A stretch of 64,000 nucleotides of DNA from assembly GCA_900547095.1 (NCBI GenBank), contig URFG01000002.1, positions 124,001 through 188,000 on the forward strand, read 5' to 3'. A program made the position numbers and the translations under genes. Origin of the DNA: an uncultured Oscillospiraceae bacterium (GTDB taxonomy: Bacteria > Bacillota > Clostridia > Oscillospirales > Acutalibacteraceae). The notes under the pieces were generated by a model. The model saw only the letters and a list, made by a program, of their open reading frames with translations. It searched no databases and was not told the DNA's origin. Shown piece by piece: positions 42,095-50,378 of this stretch; positions within the stretch are counted from its first letter, which is position 1, and the number at the start of each line of letters is the position of its first letter.

Positions 42095-42826
42095 ATGAAT
42101 CTCGACAGAATTATTGCTGTCAGAAATAATAAAACCTTATATAGAGATAAGGACAGATGCTTAAAGGTCTTTTGTGAGGAGCACACAAAAGCAGGAGTCT
42201 TCAGCGAAGCACTTAATCAGATAAGAATGGAAGAAAAGGGCTTTAATGTTCCTAAAATCTCGGAAGTAACTTCTATAGAAGGTAAATATGTTATAGTTTC
42301 CGAATTCATAAAAGGCAAAAATCTATATTCACTTATGGAAGATGATCCAGATAAAACCAATGAATATCTTGATCTTTTTACCGATCTTCAGATAAAAATA
42401 AATTCGGAAAGCTGCTTAGAACTGAGCAGGCTTAAGGACCGCCTTAATTATAGGATCTGCGATTCTGATCTTCCCGCAACCGTGAGATACGATCTTCATT
42501 TAAGACTTGAAGAAATGCTTAATGAGAGTAAGATCTGCCACGGCGATTTTTATCCTACAAATATTATTATTTCGGAAGATAATGTTCCCTTTATTCTTGA
42601 TTGGTCGCACGCAACAGTCGGAAACGCAGCTGCCGACGCCGCAAGGACATATATCCTCTTCAAGATAAAAGGAAAAGACGAGTATGCAGAAAAATATCTT
42701 GAATTATACAGCCAAAAAAGCGGCACCGAAATTTCTTACATAAAAAAATGGATCCCTGTTGTAGCGGCTTCGCTCAGCATTTCGGCGCGGGAAGAAGAAA
42801 GAAAAATTTTATATAAGCTCATTTAA
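42095..42826 (+). CDS. Aminoglycoside phosphotransferase-like small-molecule kinase
   Basis: 243 residues. The kinase fold is shown by KYVIVSEFIKGKNL (hinge region), the catalytic loop CHGDFYPTNIII (His-Gly-Asp...Asn) and ILDWSHAT (the magnesium-binding Asp in the DFG-equivalent). APH/choline-kinase-like proteins phosphorylate hydroxyl groups of small molecules, but a resistance role is not implied here. It begins the gene run that continues with the [2Fe-2S] and hydrogenase proteins, with a 38-base gap. A real functional link to them is open. Confidence 0.82.
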   Translation: MNLDRIIAVRNNKTLYRDKDRCLKVFCEEHTKAGVFSEALNQIRMEEKGFNVPKISEVTSIEGKYVIVSEFIKGKNLYSLMEDDPDKTNEYLDLFTDLQIKINSESCLELSRLKDRLNYRICDSDLPATVRYDLHLRLEEMLNESKICHGDFYPTNIIISEDNVPFILDWSHATVGNAAADAARTYILFKIKGKDEYAEKYLELYSQKSGTEISYIKKWIPVVAASLSISAREEERKILYKLI

Positions 42827-42864
42827 AACTTTTAAAAATTTTAATCGGCAAAAGGAGAAAAATT

Positions 42865-43110
42865 ATGAAAGTAACAGTATGTATAGGATCATCATGTCAC
42901 ATTAAAGGTTCAAGACAGGTAGTGGAAATCCTGCAAAATCTTATCGGAAAGAACAATCTATCCGATAAAATCGACCTTTCCGGAACATTTTGTATGGGCA
43001 GATGTCAGGAGGGCGTTTGCGTGACGGTAGACGGCGAGTTTTTCTCAGTTGATCCCGAAACAGCAGAAAGCTTTTTTGAAGAAAATATTTTAAAAAAGGT
43101 TGAGATATAA
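42865..43110 (+). CDS. Thioredoxin-like [2Fe-2S] protein 1
   Basis: 81 residues resembling the C-terminal half of NuoE/HydC. Four cysteines in the expected spacing, VCIGSSCHIKGS and TFCMGRCQEGV, bind a [2Fe-2S] cluster in a thioredoxin-like fold. It overlaps the next gene by one base (ATAATG). It probably carries electrons or redox state to the sensory hydrogenase encoded downstream. AAAGGAG is nine bases upstream. Confidence 0.88.
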   Translation: MKVTVCIGSSCHIKGSRQVVEILQNLIGKNNLSDKIDLSGTFCMGRCQEGVCVTVDGEFFSVDPETAESFFEENILKKVEI

Positions 43111-43373
43111 TGATAGTCCAGATCTGCGTAGGCTCTGCCTGTCATATTAAAGGCTCCGAAAAATTAGTTGAGCTTTTTCAGAAAGCCATTACGGAAAATA
43201 AACTTGATAATGAAATAACTCTTGCCGGAAGCTTTTGCACCGGAAGATGCAACAGGGAAGGCGTTACCGTCAGTATTGACGATGACGTTTACACCGGTAT
43301 TACCCCTGAAAAATTCGATGATTTTTTTAAAGATAAAATCTTAAAAAAACTTCAGAATGAGGTGAGCGGATAA
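43110..43373 (+). CDS. Thioredoxin-like [2Fe-2S] protein 2
   Basis: 87 residues, a paralogue of the preceding protein with the same cysteine arrangement (QICVGSACHIKGSEKLV, SFCTGRCNREGV). The two probably arose by tandem duplication. It overlaps both neighbours by one base, so the four-gene run is translationally coupled. Having two such small proteins in tandem suggests separate partners or a heterodimer. Confidence 0.87.
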   Translation: MIVQICVGSACHIKGSEKLVELFQKAITENKLDNEITLAGSFCTGRCNREGVTVSIDDDVYTGITPEKFDDFFKDKILKKLQNEVSG

Positions 43374-45046
43374 TGGATTGCCTGACTCTTAAAAAATCCA
43401 ACTGTAAAAACTGCTATAAATGTATCAGACACTGTCCCGTTAAATCCATTCGTTTTTCCGGTAATCAGGCTTATATTATCGAAAACGAGTGCATTTTATG
43501 CGGTCAGTGCTTTGTTGTCTGTCCTCAGGACGCCAAGCAGATAGTCAGCGAAACAGAAAAGGTCAAGGTTCTTTTACAAACAGGAGATCCCGTGGTTGTA
43601 AGTCTTGCGCCGTCGTTCGTAGCTAATTACGAATCGATAGGAATAGGAGCTATGAGAGCCGCTCTTAAAAAGCTCGGATTTTATGATGTGGAAGAAACGG
43701 CTATCGGGGCAACTATAGTTAAGCGCGAATATGAAAATATGCTTAATGAAGCTAACCGCGATATTATTATTACCTCTTGCTGTCATTCGGTAAATCTTCT
43801 TATTCAGAAATATTTCCCGGATACTCTTGATTATCTGGCAGATGTTTTATCGCCTATGCAGGCGCATTGCAAGGATATCAAAAGCAGGATACCTAATGCG
43901 AAAACAGTATTTATAGGTCCGTGTGTTGCAAAAAAAGACGAAGCCTCGCATTATGAGGGCTATGTTGACGCTGTTTTAACATTTGACGAGCTTACTGATT
44001 GGCTCAAAGCGGAAAACATCGTGCTAAAAAACATAAAAGATGAAGAAAAAACAGGCAGAACACGATTTTTCCCGACCACCGGCGGAATTCTTAAAAGTAT
44101 GGATAAGCCGGATAACGGATATTCTTATCTCGCTATCGACGGTGTAGACAACTGTATTGCGGCGCTTAAAGATATTGAAAGCGGAAATATTCACAGGTGC
44201 TTTATAGAAATGTCAGCTTGCGCGGGAAGCTGCGTTGGCGGCCCTGTTATGGAAAAATTCCACCGCTCGCCCGTAAAGGATTATACTGCAGTTTCCGATT
44301 TTGCCGGTAAAGAAGATTTTGATATTTCCCAGCCCGATGAAACAGAGCTTAAAAAGAGCTTTGAGGCTATTTGCCACAAGCTTCCTATGCCGTCAGAAGA
44401 TGAGATAAGAGAAGCGCTTAAGCAGATGGGAAAAGTAAAGCCGTCCGATGAGCTGAATTGCGGCTCCTGCGGCTATGATTCCTGCAGGGAAAAAGCCATT
44501 GCGATTTGCCAGGGAAAAGCAGAGATTTCTATGTGTCTGCCTTTCCTTAAAGATAAAGCTGAAAGCTTTTCCGATACAATTGTCAGAAACACGCCGAACG
44601 GTCTTATTGTTTTAAATGAAAAACTTGAAGTTCAGCAGATAAATAAAGCCGCGCTTAAAATTCTGAATCTTAGATATGCTTCCGATATTCTCGGCGATCA
44701 GGTCGTCAGAATTATGGATCCCGGCGATTTTTTGAGCGTGCTAAGTAAAAACAGAAATATTCACGATAAAAGAGTATATCTTGCGGAATATGAAAAATAT
44801 GTAGAAGAAACCATTCTTTATGATAAGGAATACAGACTTCTTGTATGTATTTTACGCGATGTAACGGAAGAAGAACTGCAAAAAGAGAAAAAAGAAAGTA
44901 TCAGCAGACAAACGGTAGAAATAGCCGACAATGTTGTTGACAAGCAAATGCGTATAGTTCAGGAGATAGCGTCGCTTCTCGGCGAAACAGCCGCTGAAAC
45001 AAAAATTGCGCTAACAAAGCTTAAGGAGTCGATCAGCGATGAATAA
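43373..45046 (+). CDS. Sensory [FeFe]-hydrogenase-like protein with PAS domain
   Basis: 557 residues. Two [4Fe-4S] motifs at 11-21 and 40-50 (CKNCYKCIRHCP, CILCGQCFVVCP). The H-cluster domain runs about 70-320 with altered signatures: L1 TSCCHS (134-139), L2 GPCVAKKDEA (182-191) and L3 SACAGSCVGG (281-290). Another Fe-S motif (CGSCGYDSC, 363-371) is followed by a PAS-like domain (400-515) and a coiled-coil tail. The L3 motif lacks the ECMACPGGC consensus, as in the putative regulatory group C/HfsB enzymes that sense H2 rather than make it. It overlaps the phosphatase gene by eight bases, which fits a signalling pair. Confidence 0.88.
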   Translation: MDCLTLKKSNCKNCYKCIRHCPVKSIRFSGNQAYIIENECILCGQCFVVCPQDAKQIVSETEKVKVLLQTGDPVVVSLAPSFVANYESIGIGAMRAALKKLGFYDVEETAIGATIVKREYENMLNEANRDIIITSCCHSVNLLIQKYFPDTLDYLADVLSPMQAHCKDIKSRIPNAKTVFIGPCVAKKDEASHYEGYVDAVLTFDELTDWLKAENIVLKNIKDEEKTGRTRFFPTTGGILKSMDKPDNGYSYLAIDGVDNCIAALKDIESGNIHRCFIEMSACAGSCVGGPVMEKFHRSPVKDYTAVSDFAGKEDFDISQPDETELKKSFEAICHKLPMPSEDEIREALKQMGKVKPSDELNCGSCGYDSCREKAIAICQGKAEISMCLPFLKDKAESFSDTIVRNTPNGLIVLNEKLEVQQINKAALKILNLRYASDILGDQVVRIMDPGDFLSVLSKNRNIHDKRVYLAEYEKYVEETILYDKEYRLLVCILRDVTEEELQKEKKESISRQTVEIADNVVDKQMRIVQEIASLLGETAAETKIALTKLKESISDE

Positions 45047-46211
45047 TCTGTGTGCTGATATAGGCTATAAAAGTATAAATCACGAGGGCGAACAGCTTTG
45101 CGGAGATCACGTTGATATTATAGAGCAGAATGATAATTCCACCGTTATTGTTTTGGCGGACGGTCTCGGAAGCGGAGTTAAAGCAAGTATCCTTTCGACT
45201 CTTACTTCAAAAATAATCTCAACAATGGTAGCAGAGGGCATAGCGCTTGAAGAATGTGTTTCCACTATAGCCGCAACACTGCCGATATGCTCTGTCAGAG
45301 GCGTAGCGTATTCCACTTTTACGATCATTCACCTTATTAACAATTCTTTGGCAGAGCTTATTCAGTATGATAATCCGCTTGTGATTATGATAAGAAACGG
45401 AGAAATTTACGATTATCCTAAAACCGAGCTTAATATCGGAGGAAAATTAATTTATAAATCCGAGATCGATCTCAGGGAAAACGATATTTTTGTAGCTATG
45501 AGCGACGGCTGCCCTCACGCGGGAATAGGCATTGCTTTTAACTTTGGCTGGAAAAGGGAAGATATCGCGCAGTTTATGCTCGGTATTGCAGATGTGGGAT
45601 ACACTGCAAAAACATTATCCACCATGCTTATTGATGAATGCGATAAGCAGTACGGCTTTCACCCCGGCGACGACGCAACTGCGTGCGTTATCAGAATCAG
45701 AAGAAGAGAGCCTATGAATATTCTGTTCGGTCCTCCGAGAAATCCTGATGACTGTGACAGAATGATGTCCCTTTTCTTTTCAAAAGAGGGAAAGCACATT
45801 GTCTGCGGTGGAACAACTTCTAAAATTGCGGCAAAATATCTTAATAAGCCCATTACAACAAGTCTTAAATTTGAGAAAAGCGATGTTCCGCCGATAGCTT
45901 TTATCGAAGGAGTTGATTTGGTTACCGAGGGTGTTATAACCATAAACAAGGTTATTGAATACGCCAAAGATTCGCTTGATAAAAACGAGCTTTATGAGCA
46001 TTGGAGCTTCAGCCGTGACGGTGCTTCGCTCATTTGCAGGCTTTTATTTGAAGAGGCAACAGATATAAACTTTTTTGTAGGCAGAGCGGTAAATCCGGCA
46101 CATCAGAACCCCGATCTTCCGATAAATTTCAATATAAAAATGAATCTTGTCGAAGAACTGTCGGACTGTCTTAAAAAAATGGGTAAGAGGATAAAGGTCA
46201 GCTATTTCTAA
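45039..46211 (+). CDS. SpoIIE-type PP2C protein phosphatase
   Basis: 390 residues. Residues 10-215 form a PP2C/SpoIIE fold: VIVLADGLGSGVKAS (metal-binding Asp-Gly), MSDGCPHAG, and GDDATACVIRI near 205-215. The C-terminal 170 residues have no clear assignment (phosphatase-linked regulatory part). It overlaps the sensory hydrogenase gene and lies 12 bases before the group B hydrogenase, so H2 or redox sensing may be passed on by dephosphorylating a Ser/Thr-phosphorylated protein. The target is unknown. Confidence 0.85.
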   Translation: MNNLCADIGYKSINHEGEQLCGDHVDIIEQNDNSTVIVLADGLGSGVKASILSTLTSKIISTMVAEGIALEECVSTIAATLPICSVRGVAYSTFTIIHLINNSLAELIQYDNPLVIMIRNGEIYDYPKTELNIGGKLIYKSEIDLRENDIFVAMSDGCPHAGIGIAFNFGWKREDIAQFMLGIADVGYTAKTLSTMLIDECDKQYGFHPGDDATACVIRIRRREPMNILFGPPRNPDDCDRMMSLFFSKEGKHIVCGGTTSKIAAKYLNKPITTSLKFEKSDVPPIAFIEGVDLVTEGVITINKVIEYAKDSLDKNELYEHWSFSRDGASLICRLLFEEATDINFFVGRAVNPAHQNPDLPINFNIKMNLVEELSDCLKKMGKRIKVSYF

Positions 46212-46223
46212 AGGAGAATAAAT

Positions 46224-47648
46224 ATGTATAAATTTGACACAAAGGTACAGCACCTTAAATATAAAGTATTAAGGGAAGTAGCAAAGCTTGCCTGGAATGA
46301 TACCTTGCTTGAAAATATTTTGGAAATTCCAAAAAATATAGTTCCTGGCAATACACCCACAATGCGCTGCTGTGTTTATAAAGAAAGAGCAATTTTAGGC
46401 GACCGTGTAAAGCTCGCTATGGGCGGAGATTCCGAAAACCCGAATGTTATAGAGGTTATTGAAACTGCCTGCGACGAATGTCCTATGGGCGGTTATGAGG
46501 TTACCAATGCCTGCCGAGGCTGTCTTGCCCACAGATGTGAGGATGCCTGCCGATTCGGAGCCATAACTTTTGATGAAAACCACGTTGCGTCCATCGATAA
46601 AAGCAAGTGCAAAGAGTGCGGGGCTTGCTCAAAGGTTTGCCCTTACACTGCAATTATCAGCAGAAGAAGACCTTGTGAAAACGCCTGCAAAATTAAAGCT
46701 ATCACTATGAAAGAAAATAAAGCCGCTGCTATTGATAATTCAAAATGCATTTCCTGCGGGGCTTGCGTTTATCAGTGCCCGTTCGGTGCGATAAGCGATA
46801 AATCGTTTATACTTGACGCTATCGATATTATAAAGAAAAGCGATAACAATAAAAATTATAAAGTTTTTGCCGTTGTTGCACCGTCAATTTCAAGTCAGTT
46901 TAAATACGCAAAGCTAGGCCAGGTCATAACAGGTCTTAAAAAGCTCGGATTTTACACCGTTATAGAGGCGGCGCTCGGAGCCGATATGGTGGCTGATGCA
47001 GAAAGCCGTGAGCTTGTTGAAAAAGGATTTCTTACGAGTTCCTGCTGTCCTGCGTTTGTCAGCTACATAGAAAAATCGTTTCCCGATATGAAGCAGTATG
47101 TTTCGCATAATCTTTCACCTATGGCGGCTATTGCAAAATATATCAAGGAACACGAGGCTCCCTGCAAAGTCATCTTTATAGGGCCCTGCACGGCTAAAAA
47201 AGCCGAGGTTAAAAAAGAGTCGGTCAAAGAGTTTGTCGATGTTGCGATGACATTTGAAGAATTACAGGCCCTGTTTGACAGTAAAGAGATCGATATAACC
47301 GCTCTTGAAGAGGGCACTTTAGACAATGCCTCTTATTTCGGAAGAATATTTGCCCGCTGCGGCGGACTTTCGGACGCTGTCGCTGAGGGCCTTAAAGAGC
47401 ATAATGTGACCGATTTGAAGCTTAAAGCCTGCGCTTGCGACGGAATTGAGGCGTGCAGAGTAGCACTGCTTAAAAAGAGCAAAAATCTGCTTGACGCCAA
47501 CTTTATCGAAGGTATGGCATGCGTCGGAGGCTGTATCGGCGGAGCCGGCTGCCTTACACACGGTGAAAGAAATAAAACCGAAGTGGATAAATACGGCAGA
47601 GAGGCTCTCGAAAAAACCATTGAAGACGCAATTTCAGTTCTTAAGTAA
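46224..47648 (+). CDS. [FeFe] hydrogenase, group B-like
   Basis: 474 residues. The N-terminal region holds several cysteines (CDECPMGG, CRGCLAHRCEDAC), then two [4Fe-4S] motifs (CKECGACSKVCP at 129-140, CISCGACVYQCP at 175-186). The H-cluster domain has L1 TSSCCPAF (271-278), L2 GPCTAKKAEV (320-329) and L3 EGMACVGGCIGGAGC (429-443). All four H-cluster cysteines are present. The layout matches the group B enzymes common in gut Clostridia, whose activity is little studied. AAAGGAG precedes the ATG. Last gene of the operon; terminator follows. Confidence 0.88.
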   Translation: MYKFDTKVQHLKYKVLREVAKLAWNDTLLENILEIPKNIVPGNTPTMRCCVYKERAILGDRVKLAMGGDSENPNVIEVIETACDECPMGGYEVTNACRGCLAHRCEDACRFGAITFDENHVASIDKSKCKECGACSKVCPYTAIISRRRPCENACKIKAITMKENKAAAIDNSKCISCGACVYQCPFGAISDKSFILDAIDIIKKSDNNKNYKVFAVVAPSISSQFKYAKLGQVITGLKKLGFYTVIEAALGADMVADAESRELVEKGFLTSSCCPAFVSYIEKSFPDMKQYVSHNLSPMAAIAKYIKEHEAPCKVIFIGPCTAKKAEVKKESVKEFVDVAMTFEELQALFDSKEIDITALEEGTLDNASYFGRIFARCGGLSDAVAEGLKEHNVTDLKLKACACDGIEACRVALLKKSKNLLDANFIEGMACVGGCIGGAGCLTHGERNKTEVDKYGREALEKTIEDAISVLK

Positions 47649-47682
47649 AAAATATCTCCCTTTTTTAAGGGAGATATTTTTT
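47649..47682. terminator. Bidirectional terminator
   Basis: AAAATATCTCCCTT / AAGGGAGATATTTT, 14 pairs, four-base loop; serves the hydrogenase operon and the convergent dpaB. Confidence 0.9.
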
Positions 47683-48262
47683 ACTTTTTCTCTATTACTA
47701 CCGGCTGTAGCTGTTTGCCCGTTAAGGCTTGATTAACGGTTTCTGTAAGCTTAGTAAAATCGCATACAAGCGAATTGTTTTTGCCGAACGGATCGTCTTG
47801 CCGGTAAGGCACAAAGAAGATGTTTTTCGTATTTTGAAGTAATCCTATGTTTTTATAGGAAGCGCCTAAAGCGTCATTGGTAGCGAGCGCCAGCACAACA
47901 GGGTTATTGTTTCTAAGGCTCGCTTTTACAGCCATAGTAACGGGAGTGTCTGTAATTCCGAGCGCTATTTTTGCGGCTGTGTTTCCCGTGCAGGGAGAAA
48001 CAACTATCAGGTCAAGCAAATTTTTTGGTCCTATCGGCTCCGCTTCAACGATATCGTGAATGATTTTATTTTGGCATACCTCTTCAACCTGATTTTTGAG
48101 ATCGTCTGCCTTGATGAATCGAGTATCTGTATTGTAAACTATTTCCGACATTATAGGAATTATATTCGCTTCGGTTTTTGCAAGTTCTTTTAAAGCTTCG
48201 AGAGAATTTTTAACAGTGCAAAAAGAACCGCAAAAAGCATAGCCTATATTGATTTTTTTCAA
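47681..48262 (-). CDS. dpaB: Dipicolinate synthase subunit B
   Basis: 193 residues, flavoprotein-like (SpoVFB). GYAFCGSFCTVKNSLEAL, VSPCTGNTAAKIALGITDTPVTMAVKA and LATNDALGASYKNIG are strongly conserved family segments. With DpaA it makes dipicolinic acid from the lysine-pathway intermediate, in the mother cell, for spore core dehydration. Overlaps dpaA by four bases. Its presence shows the organism, or a recent ancestor, sporulates. Confidence 0.94.
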   Translation of the reverse strand: MKKINIGYAFCGSFCTVKNSLEALKELAKTEANIIPIMSEIVYNTDTRFIKADDLKNQVEEVCQNKIIHDIVEAEPIGPKNLLDLIVVSPCTGNTAAKIALGITDTPVTMAVKASLRNNNPVVLALATNDALGASYKNIGLLQNTKNIFFVPYRQDDPFGKNNSLVCDFTKLTETVNQALTGKQLQPVVIEKK

Positions 48263-49044
48263 AATATATCCCTCCGTAGTTTTAATTGTCCGATAACGGT
48301 TTTAAAAATTACCTCTCCGGCAGTTTGAGGAGCTGTTTTACCCGGTATGCCGGGCAGTTTTATGATTTTTTCGTTTTTTTCAGCCGTGCATCCGCGCGTG
48401 GAAAGATCGATAATGGGATTTTTCAAAAAGCTGAGATCTTTTTCACTGAATAGCGGCGCGTCGACTGTGTTAAAAATCAAATCAAACCGATTTAAATTCT
48501 TTTTAAGATCGGCAGTTTCAAGATATTCACAGCTGTTTATCTCGATTTCCGCATAATCTTTCGGTTTTCTTGCGCTCACTGTTACAACGGCGCCGAGAGC
48601 CCTTAATCTTGCTCTTAACGCTTTTCCTACGCGCCCGTTGCCTATTACCAGCACTTTTGAGCCGAAAAGAGTTTTTTCTGTGGAATTTATCGCATAGGCG
48701 ATAGCTCCCTCGGCTGTCGGCACGGCATTTAATATCGAAAACTCGTCAAGCTCGGAAATATCCGTGATATTTTCTTTTTCGCCGCCGTAAAGAGAAGAGA
48801 AAATCATCGTTTTTTTGCAAACATTATCAAGTTCTTTTAAAGGAATTACCTTTTTTGTTAAAGGGCAAAAAATATTCACCCCGTCACGCGTGGTCGGAAC
48901 AGGGAGTACGATTATATCCGCCTTTTGAATGCACCCTTTATCATTAATATGCAATCCCAGCGTATCAGTTTCAAACCCGGCTTCTCGGAATTTTCTTTCC
49001 GCATATTCCGAGCGTTTATCTCCGCCTATAAGTAAAACTTTCAT
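48259..49044 (-). CDS. dpaA: Dipicolinate synthase subunit A
   Basis: About 261 residues, SpoVFA type. VLLIGGDKRSEYAERKFREAG opens the N-terminal domain. A second Rossmann motif VLVIGNGRVGKALRARLRALGA binds NAD(P)H. DLSTRGCT and LPGIPGKTAPQTAG close the protein. ATG 49044 is preferred over the in-frame start 18 bases upstream because it directly precedes the conserved KVLLIGGDKR and has AGGTG ten bases upstream. Likely under sporulation control (sigma K-type), which was not verified. Confidence 0.93.
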   Translation of the reverse strand: MKVLLIGGDKRSEYAERKFREAGFETDTLGLHINDKGCIQKADIIVLPVPTTRDGVNIFCPLTKKVIPLKELDNVCKKTMIFSSLYGGEKENITDISELDEFSILNAVPTAEGAIAYAINSTEKTLFGSKVLVIGNGRVGKALRARLRALGAVVTVSARKPKDYAEIEINSCEYLETADLKKNLNRFDLIFNTVDAPLFSEKDLSFLKNPIIDLSTRGCTAEKNEKIIKLPGIPGKTAPQTAGEVIFKTVIGQLKLRRDIF

Positions 49045-49060
49045 TCTTATCAACACCTGC

Positions 49061-49102
49061 ATAAAAAATACGCCATAGAAGTTTATATAACATTCTATGG
49101 CG
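49061..49102 (-). terminator. Terminator of the CCA-adding enzyme gene
   Basis: Perfect 10-bp inverted repeat CGCCATAGAA / TTCTATGGCG with 12-base loop, followed on the minus strand by TATTTTTTAT. Confidence 0.85.
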
Positions 49103-49117
49103 CAGTTATCTTTTAAG

Positions 49118-50278
49118 TTACCTGGATTTTATTATTTCAAGTAATTTATCTTTATTATTAAGCTTTGGATCATCGGTTATCAATTCCAAGAGAAAATTAA
49201 GAGCCTTGCCGATTTCTTTACCTTTAATACCGATGTTTTTCAGGTCGTCACCGTTTATTTTTAAGTCTTTTATTTCATAAGGCTCGCGGTTTTCTATGAT
49301 TTTATTATACTTTAAAATATAAGAGCTTATATCTTCGTTTAAAATATGCTTTTTATAATCTAAATATAGAATAAAATTATTCTTATTTTTTAGCTTTCTT
49401 AAATTTCTTTTTATATCATCGCTTTTAAGCTCTGCGTTTAAAATTTCAAAATCATTGAAATCGGAGAAAAATTTGTTGCTTAATTTAAGCGCTTTGCAGG
49501 TTTTAAAAACATCTGCATTGCAAATTTTAAGAAAAGAATAAAGCCTTATTTCGGAATTTAAAGTAAGATAGTTTATTCTTTCGGGTTTTTCGCAGTGTGT
49601 AATATCTAAAAATTTAAATCCTCCGTTTTTAATAAGCGGCTCTAAAGCTTCCGGGGTTTGTCCTAAAAGAGTTTTTATAAGTTCGGCGCTTATTCTTTCT
49701 TCGCTTATTTCGGATATTTCGCCGCAAAGACTGAGTGCCGCGTTTTGAGTACTTTTATCAATAGAAAAGTTTAAAACGGATTTAAATCTGAAAAGTCTTA
49801 AAATCCTTAAAGCGTCTTCTTTAAACCTTTCTATCGGATCGCCTACGGCACGGATGATCTTATTTTTAATATCCTCGGTTCCGTTAAACGGATCGCAAAA
49901 TCCTTTTTCGGGGTTAAATGCTATGGCGTTCATAGTGAAATCACGTCTTTTAAGGTCTTCCTCGATATTAGTTATAAATTTCACTTTGTCCGGGTGCCTT
50001 GAATCCGAATATCCGAATTCACTGCGAAAAGTGGTTACTTCAAAAGGCTTGTTTTCAATAATAACGGTTACTGTTCCGTGCTTTATCCCTGTATCCGCAG
50101 TGCTTTTAAATATTGATTTTATCTCGCAAGGCAGGGCAGAAGTGGTGATATCATAATCGTGAGGATCTTTGCCCATAATTCTATCTCTTACACAGCCGCC
50201 GACGATATATGCCTCGTATCTGTGCGACATAAGTTCGTCGATTATAAAGTTTACTTCTTTAGGCAATACTTGATTCAT
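49118..50278 (-). CDS. cca: CCA tRNA nucleotidyltransferase (class II poly(A) polymerase family)
   Basis: 386 residues. Catalytic head VGGCVRDRIMGKDPHDYDITTSA (GG and DxD motifs), RRDFTMNAIAFNPE and EDALRILRLFRFKS (template-forming EDxxR) identify the class II family. The C-terminal part is helical. The tail GDDLKNIGIKGKEIGKALNFLLELI is typical of CCA enzymes rather than poly(A) polymerases. Repairs and completes the 3' CCA of tRNAs. Minus strand; divergent from murC. Confidence 0.92.
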   Translation of the reverse strand: MNQVLPKEVNFIIDELMSHRYEAYIVGGCVRDRIMGKDPHDYDITTSALPCEIKSIFKSTADTGIKHGTVTVIIENKPFEVTTFRSEFGYSDSRHPDKVKFITNIEEDLKRRDFTMNAIAFNPEKGFCDPFNGTEDIKNKIIRAVGDPIERFKEDALRILRLFRFKSVLNFSIDKSTQNAALSLCGEISEISEERISAELIKTLLGQTPEALEPLIKNGGFKFLDITHCEKPERINYLTLNSEIRLYSFLKICNADVFKTCKALKLSNKFFSDFNDFEILNAELKSDDIKRNLRKLKNKNNFILYLDYKKHILNEDISSYILKYNKIIENREPYEIKDLKINGDDLKNIGIKGKEIGKALNFLLELITDDPKLNNKDKLLEIIKSR

Positions 50279-50309
50279 AAGCTTTTTAGCCCTACTTTCA
50301 AAAAAACAG

Positions 50310-50338
50310 TTTATTTTTCATAATAAATGTTGTATAAT
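50310..50338 (+). promoter_or_regulatory. Promoter of the murC operon
   Basis: TTTATT (50310-50315), 17-base spacer, TATAAT (50333-50338). Confidence 0.65.
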
Positions 50339-50378
50339 ATAAAGTGTATGTTTATTCATAAAAAGAGGTTTGATATAT

